Assembly (NCBI GenBank): GCA_028712845.1
Contig: JAQTPO010000103.1
Location: 1 to 7,020 of the forward strand
Length of the DNA stretch: 7,020 nucleotides
Direction: 5' to 3'
Source of the DNA: Dehalococcoidales bacterium
Lineage (GTDB): Bacteria; Chloroflexota; Dehalococcoidia; Dehalococcoidales; Fen-1064
Shown: positions 1 to 5,340 of the stretch, piece after piece
How positions within the stretch are numbered: the first letter of the stretch is position 1
Layout: every line of letters starts with the position of its first letter
Notes under the pieces: generated by a model
Database searches by the model: none
Told to the model about the DNA's origin: nothing
What the model saw: only the letters and a program-made list of their open reading frames with translations
Program-made: the position numbers and the translations under genes

Positions 1-245
1 CTATTTTAAGTCTAAGCGCTGTTTCACGCTATCAGCTGGTCGTAACCCGCATCGACCAGCGTGACGAACTGACGCTGAAAGCCGAACTGAAAAATGAGAC
101 CATCGACCAGCAGAAACTAACGAACGACATGAATGAAAAATTCCAGAGCGTCTGCCGCGTCAAGATTGATAAGATTGAATTTCTGAAACCCGGCGCCCTG
201 CCGGAGTGCTACCAGAAGATTTCAGACGAGCGAAAGTGGGAGTAA
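1..245 (+). CDS. Phenylacetate-CoA ligase-like AMP-forming ligase, C-terminal fragment
   Basis: This is the 3' end of a gene that begins before the window. The reading frame starts at base 3, gives 80 residues and ends with TAA at 243-245. The translation matches the small C-terminal domain of PaaK-type adenylate-forming ligases. It shows YQLVVTR, then RDELTLKAEL, a helix, and VCRVKIDKIEFLKPGALP followed by a lysine and a basic end; PaaK proteins have an equivalent 'VE.V.PGSLPR...K' segment here. Such enzymes activate an aryl or acyl acid with ATP and join it to CoA in the cytoplasm. Substrate cannot be judged, because the adenylation core lies outside the window. In anaerobes these ligases often sit near LivFGHMK-type ABC transporter genes, and a LivG-type ATPase occurs at 3127-3951 on the opposite strand. 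No clear terminator follows the stop. Confidence 0.75.
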   Translation, partial: ILSLSAVSRYQLVVTRIDQRDELTLKAELKNETIDQQKLTNDMNEKFQSVCRVKIDKIEFLKPGALPECYQKISDERKWE

Positions 246-371
246 GGACAACATTGATCCCGCTGTTCGCGCATAGGCTGAATATGATAAAATACATCCG
301 AAATTGGTTTCCAAAGTAGTCCGCAACACCTTTATTAATGGAGTAACTATTTCCTGAAGGAGGCTTGAGCC

Positions 372-1121
372 ATGGATTTCTTTGACCTTATGAGTATCTC
401 ACACCGCTATATGGAGATACTAAACCCTTCCACGCCTGAAAAAATCATCAAACTTGGCAAACTACTCAAATTGAAAGAAGGAAACCGGGTCATCGACTTC
501 GGTTGTGGTTGTGCTGAGCCCCTCACTCTCTGGGCTGAGGAATTCGGTATTACTGGTATTGGAATAGATATATCCGAGGATTTCTGCGACCGGGCTAGAA
601 AAAAACTGGCTTCGAAAGGTTTATCGGACCGAATCGAAATCGTTTGCTCCAACGGAGCTGACTACGTATTTGAAGAGAGAGCTTTCGATGCCGCAACATG
701 TATTGGGTCAACGTTTATTTTTGGCGGTTACCAGCAGACAATCCAGGCAATGAAGCGGGCTGTTCATCGGAATGGACGCCTTGGTATCGGCGAAACCCAC
801 TGGCTGAGCAATCAGGTACATCCGGAATACGCCCAAAAACAGACAACTACCCACACAGAACCGGAACTAACTCAATTTACCCGGGATGAAGGCTTTGAAC
901 TCGAATCCATCATCCGTTCTAGCCAAGACGACTGGGATAGATACATTTCGGATGGTTGGTATGGACTAATACGCTGGCTTGAAGAAAATCCCACGCACCC
1001 TGACCATGAACAGGTATTCAAGCATTTTCGTACTGACCAGGATGATTATTTACAGTTCCAGCACCAATATATGGGTTGGGCAATGTACTGCCTCACTCCC
1101 ATGAAATCTCATTCGGTGTGA
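372..1121 (+). CDS. Class I SAM-dependent methyltransferase
   Basis: Cytoplasmic protein of 249 residues that would transfer a methyl group from S-adenosylmethionine to an unknown small-molecule acceptor. Motif I, which binds SAM, is VIDFGCGCAEP at residues 40-50. The acidic end of strand 2 is GIGIDIS at 62-68, with D66 expected to contact the SAM ribose. A motif II-like region is DAATCIGSTFIFGG at about 105-118, followed by a post-motif strand RNGRLGIGE. The C-terminal part is rich in W, Y and D (RSSQDDWDRYISDGWYG) and probably forms the acceptor lid. The ATG is well supported: GAAGGAGG at 356-363 sits 8 bases upstream. The gene follows the ligase by 126 bases on the same strand, so it could be co-transcribed or have its own promoter. 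A weak TATGAT at 283-288 has no convincing -35 box. The class is certain; the substrate is not recognisable. Confidence 0.88.
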   Translation: MDFFDLMSISHRYMEILNPSTPEKIIKLGKLLKLKEGNRVIDFGCGCAEPLTLWAEEFGITGIGIDISEDFCDRARKKLASKGLSDRIEIVCSNGADYVFEERAFDAATCIGSTFIFGGYQQTIQAMKRAVHRNGRLGIGETHWLSNQVHPEYAQKQTTTHTEPELTQFTRDEGFELESIIRSSQDDWDRYISDGWYGLIRWLEENPTHPDHEQVFKHFRTDQDDYLQFQHQYMGWAMYCLTPMKSHSV

Positions 1122-1231
1122 TAGGTAGGATTGGCTGTCTGCGGTAAGATACTTAAGGATTCTTTTCTAGAAACATTGTTATAGTCAATCAGAATCAGAC
1201 ATCCCGATAACGGTATGGGATAAACTCCTTT

Positions 1232-1506
1232 ACCATTGCGAGTCTTTCGCCAGAAAGGCGTGGCAATCTCTGTGCGACAACGGACTTTTGCACATTCGAT
1301 TTAGCAATACATTTAGTCTGGATTCCCGCCCCCGTATCGGGTACGGGGCAGGCTTCGCGGGAATGACATTGCGGTTAATACATTAGTCCACTGAAGACGT
1401 CTTATACACAGTCTGTTGAAGACAGCCTGAGTACGACACTACGATGCCGGATTGCTTCGGGTACGGAGTTTACCCTGAGTAAAACCGAAGGGGAACCTCG
1501 CAATGG
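1232..1506. repeat. MITE-like intergenic repeat, copy A
   Basis: Copy A is bounded by terminal inverted repeats CCATTGCGAG (1233-1242) and CTCGCAATGG (1497-1506). It is related to copy B (6641-6798) in inverted orientation. Bases 1448-1506 are identical to the reverse complement of 6642-6700 over 59 bp. Further matching blocks are AGTACGACACTACG (from about 1429), TTAATACATTAGTCCACT (about 1375-1392) and GCGTGGCAATCT (1258-1269). Copy A is longer than B because of about 95 bp at 1270-1364, and because of different sequence around 1391-1428 that includes the palindrome AAGACGTCTT (1394-1403). No transposase or ORF is present and no target-site duplication is evident. It lies between the convergent methyltransferase and msrA genes and fills most of the 455-base gap there. 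Confidence 0.8.
1322..1364. repeat. Nested hairpin repeat (ATTCCCGC...GCGGGAAT) inside copy A
   Basis: ATTCCCGC at 1322-1329 pairs with GCGGGAAT at 1357-1364. An inner hairpin pairs CCCCGTA (1330-1336) with TACGGGG (1342-1348). The whole falls within the roughly 95 bp that copy A has and copy B lacks. It resembles the sequence around 1517-1561 (GGATTCC...CCCCGCA...GGGGCAGGAAT), so it looks like a second, independent hairpin repeat type. Confidence 0.6.
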
Positions 1507-1516
1507 ACATAGTTGC

Positions 1517-1561
1517 TGGATTCCGCTGGAGTTTACCCCGCACACGTATGCGGGGCAGGAA
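1517..1561. repeat. Second hairpin repeat next to copy A; possible msrA terminator
   Basis: CCCCGCA at 1536-1542 pairs with TGCGGGG at 1549-1555 across a 6-base loop, flanked by GGATTCC and GGAAT. It resembles the nested unit at 1322-1364. It starts about 20 bases past the msrA stop in the msrA reading direction, so it could slow or end msrA transcription. There is no following T-run on that strand, so a terminator role is only a possibility. Confidence 0.4.
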
Positions 1562-1576
1562 TGGCAATTGTGCGGC

Positions 1577-2116
1577 TTACCCCTTCAGCTTCTTCTCCCA
1601 CTTTTTACGGAATTTAGCCACTTTGGGAGCAATTATAGCCTGACAATAAGCCTGTTCGGGATTACGCGCAAAATAGTCGCGGTGGTAATCCTCAGCGCTG
1701 TAAAACTTCGTATATGGCTTAACCTCGGTGACAATGGATGCATCCCAGATATGGGCATCGTTGATTTCTTTAATCACCTGTTCAGCGATGGTCTTCTGCG
1801 CCTCATTATGGTAAAAAATCGCCGAGCGGTACTGCGTCCCAACATCACTCCCCTGCCGGTTCGGAGTGGTCGGGTCGTGGATAGTGAAGAAGATTTCCAG
1901 AATTTCACGGTATGAAATCACATCGGGGAAAAAGGTGATATCAATTGCTTCCGCATGTCCGGTCTTATCGCTACAGACTTCTTCATAAGTGGGATTTACT
2001 GCTTTACCGCCGGTGTAACCGGAAAGCACTCTCTGCACACCATGAACTTCCTTGAAGACCGCTTCCAGACACCAGAAACAACCGCCGGCAAGCGTGGCAA
2101 CTTCTTCTCTGCTCAT
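1577..2116 (-). CDS. msrA: Peptide-methionine (S)-S-oxide reductase MsrA
   Basis: Cytoplasmic repair enzyme of 179 residues, a usual length for single-domain MsrA. It reduces the S epimer of methionine sulfoxide in proteins or as free amino acid, with thioredoxin as the usual electron donor. The signature GGCFWC is at residues 11-16, with C13 the catalytic nucleophile. Other family marks are SGYTGG (32-37), TGHAEA (52-57), HDPTTPNRQGSDVGTQYRS (80-98) and YSAEDYHRDY (139-148). C158 in NPEQAYC is the likely resolving cysteine. The ATG at 2114-2116 is preceded by AGAGGA, which overlaps the msrB stop; the gap to msrB is 8 bases, so the two genes are almost certainly co-transcribed and probably translationally coupled. 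It is the last gene of the unit. Confidence 0.96.
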   Translation of the reverse strand: MSREEVATLAGGCFWCLEAVFKEVHGVQRVLSGYTGGKAVNPTYEEVCSDKTGHAEAIDITFFPDVISYREILEIFFTIHDPTTPNRQGSDVGTQYRSAIFYHNEAQKTIAEQVIKEINDAHIWDASIVTEVKPYTKFYSAEDYHRDYFARNPEQAYCQAIIAPKVAKFRKKWEKKLKG

Positions 2117-2124
2117 TTTGTCCT

Positions 2125-2565
2125 CTATTCCTTGACGAACTTAATCGCCGCCGCATTGATGCAATAGCGTTTGTGAGTGGGCGGCGGACCGTCATCGAAC
2201 ACGTGTCCCAGATGCGCATCGCACCGGGCACAGAGCACTTCCGTACGGCGCATCCCGAAGCTGTTATCTGCTTTCAGCCGGATATTCAAATCGGAAACAG
2301 GCTCATTGTAGCTGGGCCAGCCTGTGCCGGAGTGAAATTTCACCCTGTTGGCGAATAAATCCGTGCCGCATCGGACACACCGGAACACGCCCGGCTCTTT
2401 CACCTCATCGAAAGTGCAGGTAAACGGCGCCTCCGTGCCTTTTTCCGTAGTAACGTCATACTGTTCCGGGGTTAGCAACTTTGTCCATTCCGCTTTCGTT
2501 TTGCCGACTTTCTCTACGGAGACAATTTTATTTTGCCGGTAATCAAAAATCCGTATCGCTTCCAT
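2125..2565 (-). CDS. msrB: Peptide-methionine (R)-S-oxide reductase MsrB
   Basis: Reduces the R epimer of methionine sulfoxide, complementing MsrA next door. Numbered from the chosen ATG (146 residues), the zinc-binding pairs are CVRC (63-66) and CARC (112-115). The core has FHSGTGWPSY (77-86), HLGHVFDDGP (118-127) and the catalytic motif RYCIN with C135. Oddity: the position that holds the resolving cysteine in many MsrBs (SGCGWPS) is threonine here. C50, in APFTCTF, is a candidate replacement. The start is uncertain. The frame stays open upstream to an ATG at 2632-2634 (169 residues), but that would overlap the preceding ferritin-like gene by 52 bases. The ATG at 2563-2565 leaves a 17-base gap and begins next to the conserved domain. 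Neither start has a strong ribosome site; the chosen one has only a weak GTGAG. Confidence 0.94.
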   Translation of the reverse strand: MEAIRIFDYRQNKIVSVEKVGKTKAEWTKLLTPEQYDVTTEKGTEAPFTCTFDEVKEPGVFRCVRCGTDLFANRVKFHSGTGWPSYNEPVSDLNIRLKADNSFGMRRTEVLCARCDAHLGHVFDDGPPPTHKRYCINAAAIKFVKE

Positions 2566-2582
2566 ATCGGGTCTCACAAAAA

Positions 2583-3035
2583 TTACACTGCGGGTGTCTT
2601 TTTGCCTCTCAATGTCGCCAGCGAGCTTTGCCATGTCTCGACATGCCTTACTTCATCGGCAATAATTCTCTTGAGCAAGGCGACGGTCTTCTCATCGAAT
2701 TTCACCTGCTTCACGTAATTGCCATAGTCCCTGACAGCTCTTTTTTCAACGAATATGGCGGCATTTAGAACGGCGGATTTCCCTAAAATGCGGGTGATGC
2801 CGCCGACGATTACGGCGGCGGTCTTGAAAAGGCACCCCAGATGCGAAGGCTTAAGTTTAAGCTCCAGGATTTGAGCGCGGAGGAAGTCAGTGTGCGTTTG
2901 CTCATTCGCCGATGCCGCCGTCAGTTTGTCCGCAACATCGCTCCCTTTGAAGGCGCTTCTCTGCACAAGGTAAATCCGGGTGGCAAACTGCTCCATATTG
3001 TACATGAAATTGAGTGAATTACCGACTTTGCTCAT
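2583..3035 (-). CDS. Coq7/ferritin-like di-iron protein
   Basis: A 150-residue, mostly helical protein with the ligand pattern of Coq7-type ferritin-like proteins: E15 in helix 1, E45 and H48 (NEQTH) in helix 2, E97 in helix 3, and E128 and H131 (DEVRH) in helix 4. Between helices 2 and 3 is a hydrophobic stretch PSHLGCLFKTAAVIVGG (63-79) plus ITRILGKSAVLNAAIFVEK. This resembles the membrane-facing segment of demethoxyubiquinone hydroxylase. A role in ubiquinone synthesis is unlikely if the host is an anaerobe, so peroxide or oxygen scavenging is my inference. It is the first gene of the unit with msrB and msrA, which supports an oxidative-damage role. The ATG at 3033-3035 follows a strong site, GGGGGAG. 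A rubrerythrin-like function is the main alternative. Confidence 0.78.
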   Translation of the reverse strand: MSKVGNSLNFMYNMEQFATRIYLVQRSAFKGSDVADKLTAASANEQTHTDFLRAQILELKLKPSHLGCLFKTAAVIVGGITRILGKSAVLNAAIFVEKRAVRDYGNYVKQVKFDEKTVALLKRIIADEVRHVETWQSSLATLRGKKTPAV

Positions 3036-3075
3036 AATACTCCCCCCTTAATCGATAGTATCGCTTCAATCCGAA

Positions 3076-3103
3076 ATTATCTGCTAACCGGAACAAATGA
3101 TAA
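3076..3103 (-). promoter_or_regulatory. Putative promoter for the ferritin-like/msrB/msrA unit
   Basis: On the minus strand, TTATCA (3098-3103) and GATAAT (3076-3081) are separated by 16 bases, matching sigma-70 boxes at 4/6 and 5/6 positions. It lies in the 91-base gap between the LivG stop and the ferritin-like ATG and would give a leader of about 30-35 bases. A second -10-like TACTAT lies closer to the gene but has no matching -35. No operator palindrome is obvious. Confidence 0.4.
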
Positions 3104-3126
3104 AAGGAGAGGAAAAGACTGAAAGT

Positions 3127-3951
3127 TTACTTTTCTTTACCGAGATAAGCGGAAATGACCTGGGGGTTGTTCTTGATTTCTTCCGGGGTGCCTTCGGCGA
3201 TTTTTTTGCCGAAATCCAGCACCACGATACGGTCGGCGATATCCATCACCACGCCCATATCGTGCTCAATCAGGACAATGCAGTTGACGCCGTCTTTCAA
3301 AACCGGCGTGCGGGGATAGGTATCACCCTGCCCTTCGAAGATATCGATAATGAAGCGGGCAATATCTTCTTTCTCTTCCAGATTCATGCCTGCCATCGGC
3401 TCATCCAGAAGCAGGACTTCCGGCTCCAACGCCAGCGCTCTACCCAGTTCCACGCGCTTACGCATCCCGTAAGGCAAAGCCCCTACGATATTCTTTCTGA
3501 TAGGCTCCATCTCAAGGAAATCGATAATGTCTTCCACCGTGCGGCGGTGGTCGAGTTCCTCACCGTGGGCAGGTCCGAAATAAAGAGCGCCGGTCAGAAA
3601 GTTCTGACTCATCAGGATATGACGGGCAGCCATCAAGTTGTCCAGTGTGCTTAAACCGGAATAAAGCTCGATGTTCTGGAAAGTCCGCGCCAGACCGAGT
3701 TGCGCCGCTTTATCAGGACGGATGCGGGTGATTTTTTTGCCTTCAAAATAAATCTGTCCGCTCTGGGGCTTATAGAAACCGTTGATGCAATTCAGCAGGC
3801 AGGTCTTGCCCGCGCCGTTGGGTCCGATGATGGCGATAATCTCATTCTCATAGATATCGACGCTGACATTATCCAGCGCCTTGACCCCTCCGAAAGAGAG
3901 GGAGATGTTATCGATTTTTATTTTAACTTTACGTTCTGCGGAAGTAGTCAC
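3127..3951 (-). CDS. LivG-type ABC transporter ATP-binding protein
   Basis: ATPase of 274 residues that would power an importer of the branched-chain amino acid (HAAT) family from the cytoplasmic face of the membrane. Walker A is GPNGAGKT (43-50), the Q-loop glutamine is Q92 (ARTFQN), the signature is LPYGMRKR (159-166) in place of LSGGQ, Walker B is VLLLDEP (179-185) and the H-loop is H230 (IEHDMG). About 17 residues at 205-222 (FEGQGDTYPRTPVLKDGV) lie between the D-loop and the H-loop strand and look like an insertion relative to short LivG proteins. The frame extends upstream to 4044, but the GTG at 3949-3951 is preferred. It overlaps the upstream gene's TGA as GTGA and has GGAGAG five bases ahead. 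No permease, second ATPase or binding protein is in the window. A substrate such as an aromatic or fatty acid is possible given the nearby CoA ligase, but unproven. Confidence 0.92.
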   Translation of the reverse strand: MTTSAERKVKIKIDNISLSFGGVKALDNVSVDIYENEIIAIIGPNGAGKTCLLNCINGFYKPQSGQIYFEGKKITRIRPDKAAQLGLARTFQNIELYSGLSTLDNLMAARHILMSQNFLTGALYFGPAHGEELDHRRTVEDIIDFLEMEPIRKNIVGALPYGMRKRVELGRALALEPEVLLLDEPMAGMNLEEKEDIARFIIDIFEGQGDTYPRTPVLKDGVNCIVLIEHDMGVVMDIADRIVVLDFGKKIAEGTPEEIKNNPQVISAYLGKEK

Positions 3952-4223
3952 TTCTTCTCTCCGGTAGAGCCGGCTTTCCGGGCTTCTTCTGCCTGAAGTT
4001 TCTGGATGTACGCCATAATTTGCGGACACTGCGTTCCCTTGCAATCGAGGGAACGCCTCAGCGCAAGGCTGCGCTTGACTAATTCCAATCCAGCCTGACG
4101 GGAGGTGGCGTATTTCTCACAACCGGTGCATTTTACCGACCAATCGTTTTTCACGATTAGCGTCACTTCCTCAGCGACAGCACCACAATTGATTGTAACA
4201 GCGGTTACCTGCCAGTCAACCAT
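3948..4223 (-). CDS. Small cysteine-rich protein upstream of the LivG-type ATPase
   Basis: A 91-residue soluble protein that I cannot assign to a named family. It starts MVDWQVTAVTINCGAVAEEV, and has cysteines at 13, 32 and 35 (KCTGCEKY) and at 61 and 66 (DCKGTQCPQ). This pattern could bind a metal such as zinc or an Fe-S cluster. The C-terminus (about 75-91) is charged and probably disordered. There is no signal peptide or membrane segment. The ATG at 4221-4223 is chosen because AAGGA lies 6 bases upstream; a TTG two codons earlier is poorer. Its stop overlaps the LivG GTG, so the two proteins are probably made together, and a role tied to the transporter or its CoA-ligase pathway is an inference. 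The Cys pattern, ribosome site and coupling support a real gene. Confidence 0.75.
   Translation of the reverse strand: MVDWQVTAVTINCGAVAEEVTLIVKNDWSVKCTGCEKYATSRQAGLELVKRSLALRRSLDCKGTQCPQIMAYIQKLQAEEARKAGSTGEKK
3957..3962 (-). promoter_or_regulatory. Ribosome binding site deciding the LivG GTG start
   Basis: GGAGAG on the minus strand lies 5 bases before the GTG at 3949-3951, inside the last codons of the upstream gene. With the GTGA stop/start overlap it favours GTG over any ATG farther upstream and suggests translational coupling. Confidence 0.6.
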
Positions 4224-4229
4224 TCTCAA

Positions 4230-4235
4230 TCCTTC
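4230..4235 (-). promoter_or_regulatory. Ribosome binding site deciding the small Cys-rich gene start
   Basis: GAAGGA on the minus strand lies 6 bases before the ATG at 4221-4223. The alternative TTG at 4227-4229 would begin directly beside it, too close for initiation, so the ATG is preferred. Confidence 0.6.
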
Positions 4236-4254
4236 AGAATCAATTAACGCCTCT

Positions 4255-4284
4255 ATATTACCACTCGTGGTTATTCCAATTCAA
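4255..4284 (-). promoter_or_regulatory. Putative promoter for the Cys-rich protein/LivG unit
   Basis: On the minus strand, TTGAAT (4279-4284) and TAATAT (4255-4260) are separated by 18 bases, resembling sigma-70 boxes. The leader to the ATG at 4223 would be about 25 bases. It lies in AT-rich sequence between repeat copy C and the gene. Confidence 0.4.
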
Positions 4285-4354
4285 CTCACATGCCGGTTAT
4301 ATTTTACTTTGTTCTGTTTGCTTAAGGTCGGTTGAATATTCTTGAGAAGTATCC

Positions 4355-4453
4355 GTCATTGCGAGGAATTTAATAACGAAGCAATCTCAGAGTGGGGAGA
4401 TTCCGCCCTCTCAGAAATTGCCACATCCCGATTTCATCGGGACTCGCAATGAC
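4355..4453. repeat. MITE-like intergenic repeat, copy C (short form)
   Basis: A 99-bp element with perfect 11-bp terminal inverted repeats GTCATTGCGAG (4355-4365) and CTCGCAATGAC (4443-4453). Inside are GAAGCAATCTC and a small hairpin CCCGAT (4427-4432)/ATCGGG (4436-4441). Copy B has a matching hairpin, CCGAT...ATCGG, at the same distance from its end. The centre is unlike copies A and B, so this is a diverged or different subtype. It begins about 42 bases beyond the stop of the GreA-fusion gene, so the RNA hairpin could also act as an end or stability element for that transcript. Confidence 0.75.
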
Positions 4454-4495
4454 ATTCTGCAACAACCATAAGCAAGCGAAATCTTTTACTTCGTG

Positions 4496-5317
4496 TTAAT
4501 GCTCAATCGCTTTCAATAGAAAGCACAGTTTGCCCGATGGAACCTTCACTTCTATTGAATCTCCGGCAGATTTACCGATTACCGACTTGCCGACCGGCGA
4601 AATGGCTGAAATTTTACCCTTGGTGGGATTCACTTCTCTCTGTCCGACCAATGTGTAACGAAATTCCTTGCAGGAGGTCGAATCCTCTAAGATAACGGTA
4701 TCTCCAATGGTCACAGTGTGGGTAACAACACGGTTCTCATCGATGATAGCGGCAGAGGAAAGCATCCCTTCAAGTTCCAGAATTTTACCATCAATCATAC
4801 CTTTCTGCTCACGCGCGGCATGATACGGCGCATTTTCCTTGAAATCCTTATCCGCCGCCGCCCGTCTGATATCCTCAGTCACCGCCAGCCTTTTTTCCCT
4901 TAGTGTTTTCAATTCTACTTCTATTTCATCGAAAGCTTTCTGGCTCATGTAGGAAGGCTCTTTCTTCTGATTTTTCTTTTTTGCGGCACCGACTTTTGGT
5001 TTGCTTTTCTTGACAATTCTAATACTGACCGATAGATTTTCCTGACACCACTGCTGCTTATAAGCATGTGCCAAAAATCCCCGAATCAGTTCCAGCTTTT
5101 GCGCGCAAGCGGCATCCGTCTGGGACAAGCGTTCCGCATAATTGCCCACGGCAGAACCTTCCAGACCCGCAAAAAACTTCTCCCGCCCGCCATACCAGCG
5201 GATAAAATTATTGATTTCCTGTTGCGCGGCATTCTTCTTTTCATCGGGCAAAATACCCAGATAACGACTTGCCGCCTCGCCCAAACTTACATTTTCCACG
5301 GATTTACCAGTAACCAT
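4496..5317 (-). CDS. GreA-family transcription factor fused to an N-terminal helical (integrase core-binding-like) domain
   Basis: A 273-residue protein; normal GreA is about 155-160. Residues 123-193 form the GreA coiled-coil domain, with the tip DKDFKENAPYHAAREQ. D158 and E161 match the acidic pair that GreA inserts into RNA polymerase to help cleave backtracked RNA. Residues about 200-271 form the FKBP-like C-terminal domain (VTIGDTVILED, GKISAISPVGKSVIGKSAGD, IEVKVPSGK). Residues 12-102 are an added helical domain (EINNFIRWYGG, VGNYAERL, KLELIRGFLAHAYKQQW, NLS). It resembles the SAM-like core-binding domain of tyrosine recombinases. A lysine-rich linker (103-119) joins the two. The start is firm: AAGGGG lies about 6 bases before the ATG. 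An internal methionine at 124 would give plain GreA but has no ribosome site. The gene follows the flavoprotein gene by 23 bases and is probably co-transcribed with it. Confidence 0.9.
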   Translation of the reverse strand: MVTGKSVENVSLGEAASRYLGILPDEKKNAAQQEINNFIRWYGGREKFFAGLEGSAVGNYAERLSQTDAACAQKLELIRGFLAHAYKQQWCQENLSVSIRIVKKSKPKVGAAKKKNQKKEPSYMSQKAFDEIEVELKTLREKRLAVTEDIRRAAADKDFKENAPYHAAREQKGMIDGKILELEGMLSSAAIIDENRVVTHTVTIGDTVILEDSTSCKEFRYTLVGQREVNPTKGKISAISPVGKSVIGKSAGDSIEVKVPSGKLCFLLKAIEH

Positions 5318-5340
5318 AGCACCCCTTTACAAACCAAAAT

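Noticed and set aside
246..371. A promoter for the methyltransferase gene (TATGAT at 283-288).
   Set aside because: No -35 box at suitable spacing and no extended -10, so I did not list it.
1232..1561. A CRISPR array or tandem repeat, suggested by repeated short motifs.
   Set aside because: The motifs are paired as inverted arms of hairpins and are not evenly spaced direct repeats with unique spacers.
2566..2634. An N-terminal extension of MsrB to the ATG at 2632-2634.
   Set aside because: It would overlap the ferritin-like gene by 52 bases, adds sequence outside the MsrB domain and has no good ribosome site; kept only as an alternative start.
3097..3654. A 185-codon open frame on the plus strand opposite the LivG gene.
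   Set aside because: It lies antisense to a clear ABC ATPase with all its motifs, and its translation has no recognisable domain.
4496..4948. A shorter, normal-length GreA starting at the internal ATG (4946-4948).
   Set aside because: There is no ribosome site before it, while the 5317 start has AAGGGG at good spacing and the frame is continuous.
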